From the NCBI GenBank assembly GCA_018436785.1, contig JAHDKR010000048.1, forward strand, positions 62,001 through 126,000: 64,000 bases of DNA, given 5' to 3'. A program made the translations under genes and the position numbers. This document shows positions 7,844 through 17,600 of the stretch, one piece after another. Positions within the stretch are counted from its first letter, which is position 1, and every line of letters starts with the position of its first letter. The notes beneath the pieces were generated by a model. The model was not told the DNA's origin. It searched no databases and saw nothing but the letters and a program-made list of their open reading frames with translations. This stretch comes from Synergistaceae bacterium (GTDB lineage: Bacteria; Synergistota; Synergistia; Synergistales; Aminobacteriaceae).

Positions 7844-10333
7844 TCAAAAGGAAGTTACTGTCAATTCGACGCGGGAATGCACTCCCAGCTTTCCATAGAC
7901 GGCCTTTGTTATGCTCTTCACCGTATTTTCGGTTACGAAGAGGTTTTTCGAGATCTCCTTGACTGAAAGGCCGTCTTTCAGAAGAAGCGCTACCTCGCGC
8001 TGCCTGGCGCTGAGAATGGATCCCGACCCAGAGAGAGTTTTGCGGACCGTTTCCGCGCCCGATGCCTGACGTGCGCACAGCGAACGCACAGCGCGTACCC
8101 GGTCTTCGGGAAAAGCGTTTTGAAGCGAATCGAACAGCGGCGTCAACGAGTCTCCGTGTTCTGCGAAAGGCAGGTAGACTTCATCCGGCAGCGCCAGTAG
8201 GAGCGCCTGTTCAAGATACCCGACGGCCTCTTCCCGGCAGGCTTCAGCGTTCTTCGCGACGGCGAGATAGATGTTGTAATAGACTTGCGGGAGCATGTAG
8301 TGCATCCTGCGGGCGAATTCCAGGACCGGTTCCGCGATGCCGTAGAGTTCTGAATAGCGCTCTTCCTGAAGCAGCGCCATTCCGTGAAGCATCATCGCAT
8401 ACGGCTGACCGTCGGTGTACACCACTTTCCGGATGCTCTCGGCGTCGCGGAGCCAGGGAGGCAGATCGTCGAGGCGTCCGAGCGCCAGGTCGGTAACGGC
8501 CAGGCAGAGGTCCCCGATGCGCAGGAGCGACGTCTGCTGCGCTTCCCGGGCGTCCTTCAGAATGCTGCGACGTATGGAGGTGTACGAATCGCCGTCGCCG
8601 CGCAGCAGCATGATACGGGCCAGCACCAGCGATGCGCAGAGACAGTTGCCGATCTGCCCCGCGCTGCGCGCTTCAAAAAGCGCGGTATGGCACATGACCT
8701 CCGCTTCGACGTCGTCTCCGCGGAAGAGCGCGGCCTCCGCGCGCAGGACATACTCTGCGCCGGCGCCGTGCCCTCCGGCGAGGGTGACGTAATACGGCAG
8801 GCATTCGTCCATCACCGAGAGTGTTTTTTTCAGGGCGCCGCTCTCTCTCCAGTAGAGGAAGAGCACCGACGCTCCGCTCATCGTCCACGGCATGGCCCCA
8901 CCGAAAATAACCGACCGCGGAGGGTCCGACAGTTGACGCAGGGAGTCGTATGCCCGCCTGTGGTATTCGCTCATCTTGGCGATATCGTTGAACTGGGGAA
9001 AGGACATCAGGATGGAAAACTCCCCCCTGATCCGCAGCAGCTCCTTCTCGGAGAGGCCGGAAGGAGCGTCGAGGAGTTTCTGCACCAGCGCCGTCGTTTT
9101 TGAAAATGGGAGCATTCTTCTGTCCCTGAAAAACTGCTGGCCGAACGTCACAAGAGCCAGCGGGTGTTTCAACAGCGTTTCCTCCGGGCACTCGTCGATA
9201 AGGCGCTCGAAGAGATCGATGACGCTTCGCTCCCTGAAATTGTAAAAATACTGCGTTGTGAACGGCATCGAGAGGATCGCCTCGTAGTTCCCGGTCTCGA
9301 TGTGGAACTGCGTCGCGTGAAAGTACTCGCCGACCGTCTCGCAGGCGCGCCCCGCCCTGCGGTACGTCTCCCGCCGGAACGTCTCGCCCGTTTGTTCGAA
9401 CCTGTCCCTCAGATAGTCCTGAAGGAGGCTGTGCATATAGTACACGCCCTCGTCCGGAACGAAGGGAACGAAGGCGTTCCGTCGCAGGATTTCATCGATA
9501 TTGACATCGTTGGAAACGCCTTCGAGCATGATCGACGCCTGGCGCGGGGAAAAACATTCGAACAGCGAGACGGAAAGCAAAAAACGTTTTTCCTCTTCCG
9601 AGAGGCGGTTCCATATCGAGGTCTCGATGAGGTCGTTCATGGTGTTTGCCGGAGCAAGAGCTCCCGTCGCCTTGTAGTGGAGCATCTGAAGTTTGAGCGC
9701 TGCGATCCATCCGCCAGTGGCGGCGCACACCGTCTCCAGCTCTTGAGACGAGAGCGTAAGGCCCGCCAGCGCGAAGTAACGCTGCACGCTCCGTTTGTCG
9801 AAAGAAAAATCGACCGGGCCGATGTTGTGAATGTCCGGTGCGCGCCAGGTCGTGTTCGCGGAGAGCTTCTGCGTGATGAAGACGATGTGGAGCGCGTCGT
9901 TGCGGTGCAGGGAAAAAGCGTTGATGATGTCGGACTGCACTTCGCTTTTTACGAGCTGATAATTGTCGATGATTACAAAAGAGTCGCGGTCGCAGGAACA
10001 CTCGCGCATGATCGCGGCCACATCCGCCATTGTTTCCCTGTTCGGCGTGTCGAGGCTTCGAAGGTTCCGGGATACTCTCGGGTCGACGTCGTCGAAGAGA
10101 TCGCAGATAGTGCCCCAGGCTTTCGAGGATGGTTCCCCGAGACTCGTGTACCAGAACGCGCGCGAAGAGGATGGGATGTGCGCGCGCAGGTATTCGCGAA
10201 ACGAGGTCGTCTTGCCGAATCCGGAAGGCGCTTCGATGAGCGTCAGCGGATAGTCCTTGACGCGGGAGACTTTCGACAAAATCCGTTCCGGAAAGTAGAC
10301 GATATCTTCAGCGTGGACGCTTTTTCGGGGCAT
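7844..10333 (-). CDS. MalT/LuxR-type ATP-dependent transcriptional regulator
   Basis: 829 residues, the usual length for MalT-like regulators. The ATG follows AGGAGAGAG. The N-terminal P-loop is EAPSGFGKTT (about residue 35-44) and a Walker-B-like VIIDNYQL lies near residue 120. The middle is a long alpha-helical, TPR-like region with many Leu/Ala/Arg repeats. The C-terminus is a GerE/LuxR helix-turn-helix (LSARQREVALLLKDG, then VTENTVKSI). In this family an inducer plus ATP drives oligomerisation and activation. It is followed on the same strand by four exported proteins and a second paralogous regulator (1-2332), which suggests these regulators control the exported proteins. That link is an inference from position only. 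Confidence 0.92.
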   Translation of the reverse strand: MPRKSVHAEDIVYFPERILSKVSRVKDYPLTLIEAPSGFGKTTSFREYLRAHIPSSSRAFWYTSLGEPSSKAWGTICDLFDDVDPRVSRNLRSLDTPNRETMADVAAIMRECSCDRDSFVIIDNYQLVKSEVQSDIINAFSLHRNDALHIVFITQKLSANTTWRAPDIHNIGPVDFSFDKRSVQRYFALAGLTLSSQELETVCAATGGWIAALKLQMLHYKATGALAPANTMNDLIETSIWNRLSEEEKRFLLSVSLFECFSPRQASIMLEGVSNDVNIDEILRRNAFVPFVPDEGVYYMHSLLQDYLRDRFEQTGETFRRETYRRAGRACETVGEYFHATQFHIETGNYEAILSMPFTTQYFYNFRERSVIDLFERLIDECPEETLLKHPLALVTFGQQFFRDRRMLPFSKTTALVQKLLDAPSGLSEKELLRIRGEFSILMSFPQFNDIAKMSEYHRRAYDSLRQLSDPPRSVIFGGAMPWTMSGASVLFLYWRESGALKKTLSVMDECLPYYVTLAGGHGAGAEYVLRAEAALFRGDDVEAEVMCHTALFEARSAGQIGNCLCASLVLARIMLLRGDGDSYTSIRRSILKDAREAQQTSLLRIGDLCLAVTDLALGRLDDLPPWLRDAESIRKVVYTDGQPYAMMLHGMALLQEERYSELYGIAEPVLEFARRMHYMLPQVYYNIYLAVAKNAEACREEAVGYLEQALLLALPDEVYLPFAEHGDSLTPLFDSLQNAFPEDRVRAVRSLCARQASGAETVRKTLSGSGSILSARQREVALLLKDGLSVKEISKNLFVTENTVKSITKAVYGKLGVHSRVELTVTSF

Positions 10334-10564
10334 TGTACTCTCTCCTGTGCATCGTAATGGGGTGGCCTGAGGTTCCGGTTGCTATGGTACCCTAAACACT
10401 GCATTTTATCCAGTTTTGATAATGATTTTGTATTTTCTGTCTCCAGGAGTGAATACAGCTCCTGCGAGGTATGGTGAATCCACAGTAAGCAGCGAAAACA
10501 AAAGGAAAAAAGAGGTTGTAAGAGGAAAAGTGAAATATCAAGGGTATATACGCTTTATTTGCTC

Positions 10565-10593
10565 TTTCTTCCGGCGCTGAATGTCGTTATAAT
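10565..10593 (+). promoter_or_regulatory. Probable clpB promoter
   Basis: A perfect TATAAT at 10588-10593 lies 37 bp upstream of clpB, with a poor -35 (TTTCTT, 10565-10570) at 17-bp spacing. No CIRCE (TTAGCACTC-N9-GAGTGCTAA) element is visible, so HrcA control is not indicated. The 296-bp gap between the divergent regulator and clpB holds nothing else I can name. Confidence 0.55.
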
Positions 10594-10629
10594 CCCATTG
10601 GTTAGTATTGGTCAAAAGGAGTGATCGCG

Positions 10630-13242
10630 ATGGATTTCGCTAAATTGACGACAAAGTCACGGGAAGCTTTCTCGGACGCACAGAATAAAGCCGTAACCTA
10701 CGGGCATTCGGAGGTGGACGGCGAGCATCTTCTGCTCGCGCTCGCCGAACAGCCGGAAGGGCTTATTCCGCGCCTGCTCGCCCGCATGGGCGTCGACTCG
10801 AAAAGCCTCGTCCGCAAACTGGAGGAAGAGCTTTCGCGCCGCGTCCGGGTTACAGGGCCTGGCGTCGAGCCGGGAAAGGTGTACGTTTCGCAGCGGCTTT
10901 CCCGGCTTTTGGTGAAGGCCGAGCAGCGGGCGGAACAGCTGAAAGACGAATACATCTCGGTGGAGCATCTCTTTGCCGCCTTTTTGGAGGAGGGAAAGAC
11001 AAGCGCCGCCGGGCGGATTCTTGCGGAACTGGGAGCTACGGAAGAGAAGTTTCTCTCCGTCCTCAACGAAGTGCGCGGAAGGGCGCGCGTCTGCAGCGAC
11101 AACCCCGAGAGCACCTACGAGGCGCTGGAGAAGTACGGCCGCGATCTGGTGGCGATGGCCCGCGCCGGAAAGCTCGACCCTGTCATCGGGCGCGACGAAG
11201 AGGTCCGCAGGGTGATTCGCATCCTGAGCAGGAAGACGAAGAACAACCCCGTGCTCATCGGCGACCCCGGCGTCGGAAAGACGGCCATCGTCGAGGGTCT
11301 CGCAGGGCGCATCGTGAAGGGCGACGTCCCCGAGGGGCTGAAGGACCGTTCCATCTTCGCGCTCGACATGGGGTCGCTCGTCGCGGGGGCCAAGTTCCGA
11401 GGCGAGTTCGAAGAGCGCCTGAAAGCGGTGCTCAACGAAGTTAAGGAGAGCGACGGCCGGATCATCCTCTTCATCGACGAACTGCATACCATCGTTGGCG
11501 CGGGCGCCGCGGAAGGCGCCATCGACGCGGGGAACATGCTCAAACCTCTGCTTGCACGCGGCGAACTGCACTGTATCGGCGCGACCACGGTGGACGAGTA
11601 CCGCAAGCGTATCGAAAAGGACGCGGCGCTCGCCCGGCGGTTCCAACCCGTTCTCGTAGAGCAGCCGACCGTCGAGGATACCGTGTCCATACTGCGGGGC
11701 CTGAAGGACCGCTTTCAGGTGCACCACGGAGTGAAGATCCGCGACAACGCCCTCGTCGCGGCGGCGGTGCTCTCCAACCGCTATATCACCGAGCGGTTCC
11801 TTCCGGACAAGGCCATCGACCTGGTGGACGAGGCGTGCGCGCTCATCCGCATGGAGATCGACTCGCTTCCCGCCGAGCTCGACGCAGTTTCGAGAAAGGT
11901 GATGCAGCTCGAAATAGAGGAGGCCGCCCTGAACAAGGAGAAGGACGCGGCGAGCGTCGAACGTTTGAAGGCGCTCCAGAAGGAGCTGCAGGAGGCGCGC
12001 GAGGAGCAGACGGGGCTGCGGGCGCAGTACGAGGCGGAGAAGCAGGGGATAGGCGCCGTCCGCGAGCTGCGGGAGCGCATCGAATCAATCAGGCGCGATA
12101 TCGAGAAGGCAGAGCGCGAGTACGACCTGAACAGGGCCGCCGAGCTGAAGCACGGCACGCTTCCACAGCTTGAGGCCGAACTGCGCGAGCGGGAGAAGGC
12201 GCTGGAGAACGGGCACGCCGGGCCAAAGATCCTCCGCGAGGAGGTCACCGAGGAGGAGATTTCCGAGATCGTCAGCCGCTGGACGGGCATCCCCGTCACA
12301 CGCCTTCTTGAAGGGGAGAAGGAGAAGCTGCTTCAACTCGACGAGGTGTTGCATCGGCGCGTCGTCGGTCAGGACGAGGCCGTCGAGCTGGTGGCCGACG
12401 CGGTGCTCCGCGCCCGCTCCGGCATCAAGGACCCGCGGCGGCCGATAGGATCGTTCATCTTTCTGGGGCCCACGGGCGTCGGCAAGACGGAGCTGGCCAA
12501 GACGCTCGCCGAGTCGCTCTTCGACAGCGAGGAGAATCTGATCCGGCTGGATATGTCGGAGTACATGGAAAAGCACTCCGTCTCCCGAATGGTGGGAGCG
12601 CCTCCGGGGTACGTCGGGTACGACGAGGGGGGGCAGCTGACCGAGGCGGTGCGCCGCCGCCCGTACTCCGTCATCCTCTTCGACGAGATAGAGAAGGCGC
12701 ATCCCGACGTCTTCAACATCCTCTTGCAGATACTGGACGACGGGCGCATCACCGACAGTCAGGGGCATCTTGTCAACTTCAAGAACACTGTGGTCATCAT
12801 GACCAGCAACATCGGCGCGCAATATCTGCTCGAAGGGATCACCTCCGACGGGCAGATCCGCGAGAGCGCGCGGACGCAGGTGATGGATGAGCTGCGCCGC
12901 GCCTTCCGGCCGGAATTCCTGAACCGCGTGGACGACGTGGTGCTCTTCAAGCCGCTTCAGCAAGAGGAGATACGGCGTATCGTGCGCCTGCTCGCCTCGT
13001 CCCTGGAGGAACGCCTGAAAGACCGGAATATCTCGTTGGAGATCACCGACGCGGGAGTGGACCTTATCGCCCGCGAGGGGTATGATGCGGTGTACGGGGC
13101 GCGGCCGCTGAAGCGGTTCATGGTGCGCCGGATAGAAACGCCTATCGCCCGGATGATCATCTCCGGCGAGGCCGCCGAGGGGTCGCGGATCGTCGTGGAC
13201 GAACGGGGCGGAGCTCTTTCGCTCTCGGCCTCCTGTTTATAA
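10630..13242 (+). CDS. clpB: ATP-dependent chaperone ClpB (disaggregase)
   Basis: 870 residues from the ATG at 10630, which has AGGAG at an 8-nt distance. The in-frame GTG at 10621 overlaps that site and is rejected. Domains in order: Clp N-domain repeats (residues 1-150), AAA module 1 with Walker [10 protein letters not shown] (about 204) and Walker [10 protein letters not shown], a long charged coiled-coil M domain (about 400-525) that distinguishes ClpB from ClpA/ClpC, then AAA module 2 with GPTGVGKTE (about 610) and [14 protein letters not shown], and the C-terminal small domain. It works with DnaK to extract and refold proteins from aggregates in the cytoplasm. The plus-strand genes downstream may be cotranscribed. 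Confidence 0.98.
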   Translation: MDFAKLTTKSREAFSDAQNKAVTYGHSEVDGEHLLLALAEQPEGLIPRLLARMGVDSKSLVRKLEEELSRRVRVTGPGVEPGKVYVSQRLSRLLVKAEQRAEQLKDEYISVEHLFAAFLEEGKTSAAGRILAELGATEEKFLSVLNEVRGRARVCSDNPESTYEALEKYGRDLVAMARAGKLDPVIGRDEEVRRVIRILSRKTKNNPVLIGDPGVGKTAIVEGLAGRIVKGDVPEGLKDRSIFALDMGSLVAGAKFRGEFEERLKAVLNEVKESDGRIILFIDELHTIVGAGAAEGAIDAGNMLKPLLARGELHCIGATTVDEYRKRIEKDAALARRFQPVLVEQPTVEDTVSILRGLKDRFQVHHGVKIRDNALVAAAVLSNRYITERFLPDKAIDLVDEACALIRMEIDSLPAELDAVSRKVMQLEIEEAALNKEKDAASVERLKALQKELQEAREEQTGLRAQYEAEKQGIGAVRELRERIESIRRDIEKAEREYDLNRAAELKHGTLPQLEAELREREKALENGHAGPKILREEVTEEEISEIVSRWTGIPVTRLLEGEKEKLLQLDEVLHRRVVGQDEAVELVADAVLRARSGIKDPRRPIGSFIFLGPTGVGKTELAKTLAESLFDSEENLIRLDMSEYMEKHSVSRMVGAPPGYVGYDEGGQLTEAVRRRPYSVILFDEIEKAHPDVFNILLQILDDGRITDSQGHLVNFKNTVVIMTSNIGAQYLLEGITSDGQIRESARTQVMDELRRAFRPEFLNRVDDVVLFKPLQQEEIRRIVRLLASSLEERLKDRNISLEITDAGVDLIAREGYDAVYGARPLKRFMVRRIETPIARMIISGEAAEGSRIVVDERGGALSLSASCL

Positions 13243-13305
13243 CGCGCCCGCCGGATGCCGATACATAAGCAGCTTTTTTTGAAACACTGAAAGGGGGGGA
13301 TGCCG

Positions 13306-13638
13306 ATGAACGTCAATTCCGTTGGTACGACGCGGCCTCTTCCCCCTCTTCCCGTCGAGGACATTGTCGAAGAAAAGGTCGAAGAGACGAAGGAAGAGGG
13401 GCTGAAGAAGGTCGAGAAGGCGAAGCGCGCAGTCGAGACGGAGCGCCTTGAGATCATGGACAGGCATCACGAGACGGTAAAAAAATCCGCGGAGACGTAC
13501 GACAAGATCGTAAAAAAAAGGTTGATGGAGAAGGAGATCGAGGAGCGTCGCCTTCAACAGCGCGAGTTGTTGGCCGAACGGAACGAAGAGGCCGAGCGGC
13601 GGCGCGACGAGATGCGGAAGACCGCGGAAAAAGACTGA
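13306..13638 (+). CDS. Small charged coiled-coil protein of unknown function
   Basis: 110 residues from the ATG at 13306. The ATG at 13300 is directly abutted by the G7 ribosome site, so the second ATG with a 6-nt spacer is preferred. After a short Pro-rich start (PLPPLP) the protein is almost wholly Glu/Lys/Arg with heptad spacing (EEKVEETKEEGLKKVEKAK...), which predicts one long cytoplasmic helix or coiled coil. No signal peptide. It begins 60 bp after clpB and ends 15 bp before the hydrolase gene, so it probably shares their transcript. It is not a recognised family. Codon use resembles its neighbours. Confidence 0.7.
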   Translation: MNVNSVGTTRPLPPLPVEDIVEEKVEETKEEGLKKVEKAKRAVETERLEIMDRHHETVKKSAETYDKIVKKRLMEKEIEERRLQQRELLAERNEEAERRRDEMRKTAEKD

Positions 13639-13653
13639 ATCGGAGGGGTATTG

Positions 13654-14568
13654 GTGAAAAAACGTCTTCCCGAAGCGCTGAGAGCGACTTCGGTAGTTTT
13701 TGTCGTGTTGTTTTTTTTGTTGTTTGCAGGACAGCCGCTGCATGCGGCGTCCGTCGAAGAGAACGGGACGTACGCCGATTTCGACGGACTCAGGGTGCAT
13801 TATGTGGATGAAGGGCCCAGGGAGCGCCCCGCGCTCGTCTTCATTCACGGTTGGTCGTGCGACGTCTCCTTCTGGCGGTTTCAGACCGAGGAGCTGCGCG
13901 ACAAGTTTCGCGTGATCGCGATCGACCTGCCGGGATTCGGGCTGAGCGACAAGCCCGCCGACAGGGCGTACACGCTCGATTTCTTTGCAGGCGCGGCCCG
14001 GGCGGTCATCAAGGCGGCCGGAGTTGAGAAACCCGTCCTGATAGGGCACAGCATGGGGTACCCCGTGACGACGAAGTACCTCGCGCTCTATCCGGGGGAG
14101 GCCCGGGCGATCGTCAACGTGGACGGGGCGTACTTCCGGTCTCCGTCGAACCCGCGGACGATCGAGGAGCTGAAGGAGATGAACGCGTTCCTGGAGGGGC
14201 TGCTCGGCCCCGAGCGCCCGCAGTTCATCGGCTTCTTCATCGAATCCACCTTCTACGGCAGAACTCCGCAGCCGTTGCGTACCGAGATAATGGAGAAGAT
14301 GGCATCCGCCGATGAATATGCGGCGAACAGCTCGATGAAAGAGTTCATCGTACCGGAGAACTGGGAAGAGCGCTCCTACGGTGTTCCAGCCCTGGCGGTC
14401 TACTCCGCTCACGAATACGTCCCGCCCGATCACGAGGCATATCTGCGGACGGTCTTTCCGAATCTGACCTACGAAGAGTGGCCGGATACGGGCCACTTCC
14501 TGATGATGGAGGCGCCGGAGCGCTTCAACGCGGTTCTGGTGAAGTTCGTGGAAGGACTGCCCGAGTAG
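13654..14568 (+). CDS. Exported alpha/beta hydrolase
   Basis: 304 residues from GTG 13654, which has GGAGGGG at 5 nt. The TTG at 13651 is too close to that site. An N-terminal hydrophobic segment ending in LHAAS (about residue 30) looks like a signal peptide. The fold signature is complete: HGWS oxyanion region after VFIHGW, the nucleophile elbow GHSMG (catalytic Ser about residue 133), and the C-terminal DTGHF (catalytic His). A short cap region lies between strands 6 and 7. The substrate cannot be read from sequence. Esterases, lipases and haloperoxidase-like enzymes share this pattern. It is followed by a strong hairpin. Confidence 0.88.
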   Translation: MKKRLPEALRATSVVFVVLFFLLFAGQPLHAASVEENGTYADFDGLRVHYVDEGPRERPALVFIHGWSCDVSFWRFQTEELRDKFRVIAIDLPGFGLSDKPADRAYTLDFFAGAARAVIKAAGVEKPVLIGHSMGYPVTTKYLALYPGEARAIVNVDGAYFRSPSNPRTIEELKEMNAFLEGLLGPERPQFIGFFIESTFYGRTPQPLRTEIMEKMASADEYAANSSMKEFIVPENWEERSYGVPALAVYSAHEYVPPDHEAYLRTVFPNLTYEEWPDTGHFLMMEAPERFNAVLVKFVEGLPE

Positions 14569-14571
14569 AGC

Positions 14572-14603
14572 GAAGGAGGAGGGGAGATTTTCCCTCCTCC
14601 TTC
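14572..14603 (+). terminator. Hairpin terminator after the hydrolase gene
   Basis: Perfect 12-bp arms 14572-14583 and 14592-14603 right after the stop codon. The run after the stem (TTCGCATT) is only weakly T-rich, so efficiency is uncertain. Confidence 0.6.
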
Positions 14604-14698
14604 TTCGCATTCCCCTGGATATGCGTTTGGTTTTAGGATGTGAAGTTCATTAGCCGTTCTGTTTGTGGTTCCATGAAAGTTGATCTGCGAGGGATGCT

Positions 14699-15595
14699 AT
14701 GGAAAACAAAACCGAAAAACTGATTCTGCTGCCCTGTTTCGACTCCCCGGAAGCGGCGCAGGCGTGCCGCCGGGATCTGAAGGTTCCCCGCGAGAAGGCG
14801 ATCGCCCTTGGCACTTCTGCGGTGGAGGCGTGCGACAGGGGGTACTATTTCGACGAGAACGGGGCGAAGGTGGACTGGGGGCAGCTCGTCATGGGGGCGT
14901 GCTTCGACGCACGGAGCATCCCTCCGGATTTTTCGCTGCAGACGCCCTCCCGCGCGCCTTTTCCCGAGACGACCGTCCAGGTGCGCAACGAAACGACCCT
15001 GGCCGCTTGTTTTCGACTTCTCGAACAGGGCGTTCGTCCGCTTGCGCTGAACTTCGCCAACGGGCTTCATCCGGGAGGCGGTTTCCTTCACGGCGCGCTC
15101 GCGCAGGAGGAGACGCTCTGCCGGTCCAGTGCGCTCTTCATGACGATAAAAAATGATCCGATGTACGCTGCGCATGCCGAACGCCCTCTCCCCGACTCCA
15201 CGGACTGGGCGATTCTTTCCCGCGGTGTTCCCGTCTTTCGCAGGGATGACGGCAGCGCGCTTGCGAAACCTGTTCTGGTGGACTTTATCACATGCGCCGC
15301 GCCGTATGCGCCCGGCGTCGGGCAGCCGGAATCGGGGGATTTGTTACGCCGTCGGATTACGCGTGTGCTCCAAATCGCCTTTGTCTTCGGGCATTCGGCG
15401 CTTGTTCTGGGCGCGTGGGGGTGCGGCGCGTTTGGCAACGACCCGCAGCGGACAGCGAAGGACTTCCGTGAAGCATTGGAGACCGAGTTCGCCGGAGCAT
15501 TCTCGCAGATCGTCTTCGCCATCGCCGACTGGTCTTCGGAAAGGCGCTTTCTCGGTCCCTTCCGGGATGTCTTCGCGGCGAAGGACTTGTCATAG
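14699..15595 (+). CDS. Microbial-type poly(ADP-ribose) glycohydrolase (TIGR02452-like)
   Basis: 298 residues starting after GAGGGATGCT. The diagnostic microbial PARG signature is present: N121-G-L, then GGG (126-128), seven residues, then QEE (136-138), where the two glutamates form the catalytic pair in this macrodomain family. The C-terminal half keeps the family pattern LGAWGCGAFGNDP. Such enzymes remove ADP-ribose from proteins or other targets in the cytoplasm. The gene is followed 13 bp later by a small cupin gene on the same strand. No ADP-ribosyltransferase gene is seen nearby, so the substrate source is unknown. Confidence 0.93.
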   Translation: MENKTEKLILLPCFDSPEAAQACRRDLKVPREKAIALGTSAVEACDRGYYFDENGAKVDWGQLVMGACFDARSIPPDFSLQTPSRAPFPETTVQVRNETTLAACFRLLEQGVRPLALNFANGLHPGGGFLHGALAQEETLCRSSALFMTIKNDPMYAAHAERPLPDSTDWAILSRGVPVFRRDDGSALAKPVLVDFITCAAPYAPGVGQPESGDLLRRRITRVLQIAFVFGHSALVLGAWGCGAFGNDPQRTAKDFREALETEFAGAFSQIVFAIADWSSERRFLGPFRDVFAAKDLS

Positions 15596-15608
15596 AGAGG
15601 AGAAAACG

Positions 15609-15941
15609 ATGAACGTCCGAAAAGGCAACCTAGCGGGGCTTCCTGCGAATCTGCCTGACGAAGAGATTTTCGAGGAGCTTCTTCGCACACCGTCTTTCCG
15701 CATGGAACGGATCGTCTCATCCGGCCATGCGTCGCCGCCGGGCTTTTGGTACGATCAGGAGGAGGACGAGTGGGTGGCGCTGCTCCAGGGCGAGGCCGCG
15801 CTGGAGTTCGAGGACGGCTCCGCCGATAAGCTCCGCAGCGGCGACTGGGTCTTTCTTCCGGCGCACATGCGCCACCGAGTGGCGTCGACGAGCTTGGAAC
15901 CGCCCTGCATCTGGCTGGCTGTTTTTGCCCGCCCGGGATAA
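15609..15941 (+). CDS. Small cupin-domain protein
   Basis: 110 residues from the ATG at 15609, behind AGAGGAG. An in-frame extension far upstream overlaps the glycohydrolase gene and is not used. It has the short cupin_2 layout, with EEDEWVALLQGEAALEFEDG for motif 1 and GDWVFLPAHMRHRV for motif 2. The motif-1 histidines are replaced (EDEW instead of HxHxxxE), while motif 2 keeps a His pair, so metal binding is doubtful. Its close position after the glycohydrolase suggests cotranscription. Function unknown. Confidence 0.85.
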   Translation: MNVRKGNLAGLPANLPDEEIFEELLRTPSFRMERIVSSGHASPPGFWYDQEEDEWVALLQGEAALEFEDGSADKLRSGDWVFLPAHMRHRVASTSLEPPCIWLAVFARPG

Positions 15942-16155
15942 CTATCGAAGTGAACGGTGAAAATCGTAACTCCGAAGAGTTTGCGATCTGTACATTCTTA
16001 AAAAATAAAAATTGTGTTTTTGTGTTCTAGATCTCTCCATATCAAGCGGAATCCTCTATGCCACGCGAAAATTTTGTGATTTTTAATGTAATTCGTGTAT
16101 GATTGTAACGAGCCTCCTCATAGATGTTGCCTCTTCATCAGGAAGGGTGAGTTCG

Positions 16156-17541
16156 ATGATTCGAAGAACGCTTTTGTTCGTGCACCTTTTCTTTTTCATC
16201 TACGGCGCTTCTTTTGCAGCGGCTCTACCTATCGATGAATTTATTGAGGTATGCGGCGCCGGTTCTCTTGAGGAAGTGCATGAGGCCGTCGCTTCAGGGG
16301 CCGATGTAAATGCAACGGATGCGGATGGATGGACCGCTTTGATGGCGGCGGCGGACAACGGAAATACCGAGGTCGTTGCATTTTTGGTTGACCGCGGGGC
16401 GGATATTCATAGAAAAGACAGATGCGGAACAACAGCGCTTATGGCGGCTGCCGGCGGTTCGGATACGCGTTCGGTACAACTCCTTGTAAATGCAGGGGGA
16501 AACGTCAATGAACGGAACTCGGGAGGGTGGACGCCGCTTTTCTTTGCAGCCCGTTTCAGCGAGGAACCCGACGTGATCGCGCTTCTGATTGCATCGGGCG
16601 CGGAAGTCGACGTAGCTGAAGCAGACGGTGAGACGCCTTTTATGATCGCGGCATGGTACGGCGAGAATCCGTGTATTGTGGCGGCTTTGCTGAAGGGCGG
16701 GGCCGACGTGCACCGGAAGGATACTAAAGGGTGGACGCCTCTTTCATACGCCGCGTGCACAAATAAAAATCCGGAAGTTATTGCAGCGCTGTTGCGAGGA
16801 GGGGCGGATGTCGACGAACGGGATGAAGACGACGGAACGACGCCTGTGATGAATGCCGCTGCGTGCAACCGGAATCCTGCGGTACTTTCGACGCTCCTGA
16901 GGGCGGGCGCCGATGTGAATGCAAAAGATACGAAAGGGTGTACTCCTTTGCACTTTGCGGCGAGGTACGCCGAGAATCCCGAAGTTGCCCGAATATTGCT
17001 GGACGCGGGAGCGGACGTAGCCGCGCGGGACGCGCAATGGGGGCGGACGCCTCTTCTATGGGCGGCTAAAACTTCGAAGGAGCCGAAGATTGTCGAGGCG
17101 CTTTTGGATGCCGGAGCGGATATTCACGCGCGGGATAACTACGGACGCACTGCGCTCATGTGCGCGGCCGAAGAGTGCTGTTCACATCCTGATGTCGTCC
17201 GCGCGCTCTTGCGTGGAGGGGCCGATGTGAATGCGCTGACTTCCGACGGGCGGAGCGCTCTTTTTTTCGCGGCGGCTTTCCAACACAATGATACAATCGT
17301 TCACCTTCTGTTGAAGGAGGGGGCGGATGTGAATATACGGGATACGGCGGGAGCAACGCCTCTTTTGTTTGCTGCTGAGTACGGTACCAGGCCGGAGATT
17401 CTCCTTGCGTTGATCCACAACGGAGCCGATGCGAGCGTTTGCGATGCGGACGGAAAGCGTGCAGTCGACTACGCGGAGGGAAACAGCTATCTGCAGGACA
17501 CCGAGGTTGTACAGGTTTTAAAAAAAGTTTCACCGAAATAA
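16156..17541 (+). CDS. Exported ankyrin-repeat protein
   Basis: 461 residues from the ATG at 16156, which is preceded by AGGAAGG and starts a good signal peptide (MIRRTLLFVHLFFFIYGASFA). The upstream in-frame ATG at 16099 would bury that signal. After cleavage the whole protein consists of about 12 ankyrin repeats of 33-36 residues, with a recurring G-x-T-(P/A)-L-x-x-A-A, (I/V)-x-x-L-L and GADV pattern. Several repeats are one to three residues longer than the 33-residue norm (for example N-x-N-P-E-V-I). Ankyrin stacks bind other proteins. An exported one would act in the envelope or outside the cell. The next gene is a small exported protein, a possible partner. Confidence 0.92.
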   Translation: MIRRTLLFVHLFFFIYGASFAAALPIDEFIEVCGAGSLEEVHEAVASGADVNATDADGWTALMAAADNGNTEVVAFLVDRGADIHRKDRCGTTALMAAAGGSDTRSVQLLVNAGGNVNERNSGGWTPLFFAARFSEEPDVIALLIASGAEVDVAEADGETPFMIAAWYGENPCIVAALLKGGADVHRKDTKGWTPLSYAACTNKNPEVIAALLRGGADVDERDEDDGTTPVMNAAACNRNPAVLSTLLRAGADVNAKDTKGCTPLHFAARYAENPEVARILLDAGADVAARDAQWGRTPLLWAAKTSKEPKIVEALLDAGADIHARDNYGRTALMCAAEECCSHPDVVRALLRGGADVNALTSDGRSALFFAAAFQHNDTIVHLLLKEGADVNIRDTAGATPLLFAAEYGTRPEILLALIHNGADASVCDADGKRAVDYAEGNSYLQDTEVVQVLKKVSPK

Positions 17542-17600
17542 GACGGTCGTATCATGGAAACGTACACTGGCTGAAAAATGAATATCGGGAGGCGATAACT

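Noticed and set aside
13237-14610. 457-codon minus-strand ORF
   Set aside because: Antisense to the coiled-coil gene and the alpha/beta hydrolase, whose catalytic motifs fix the coding strand.
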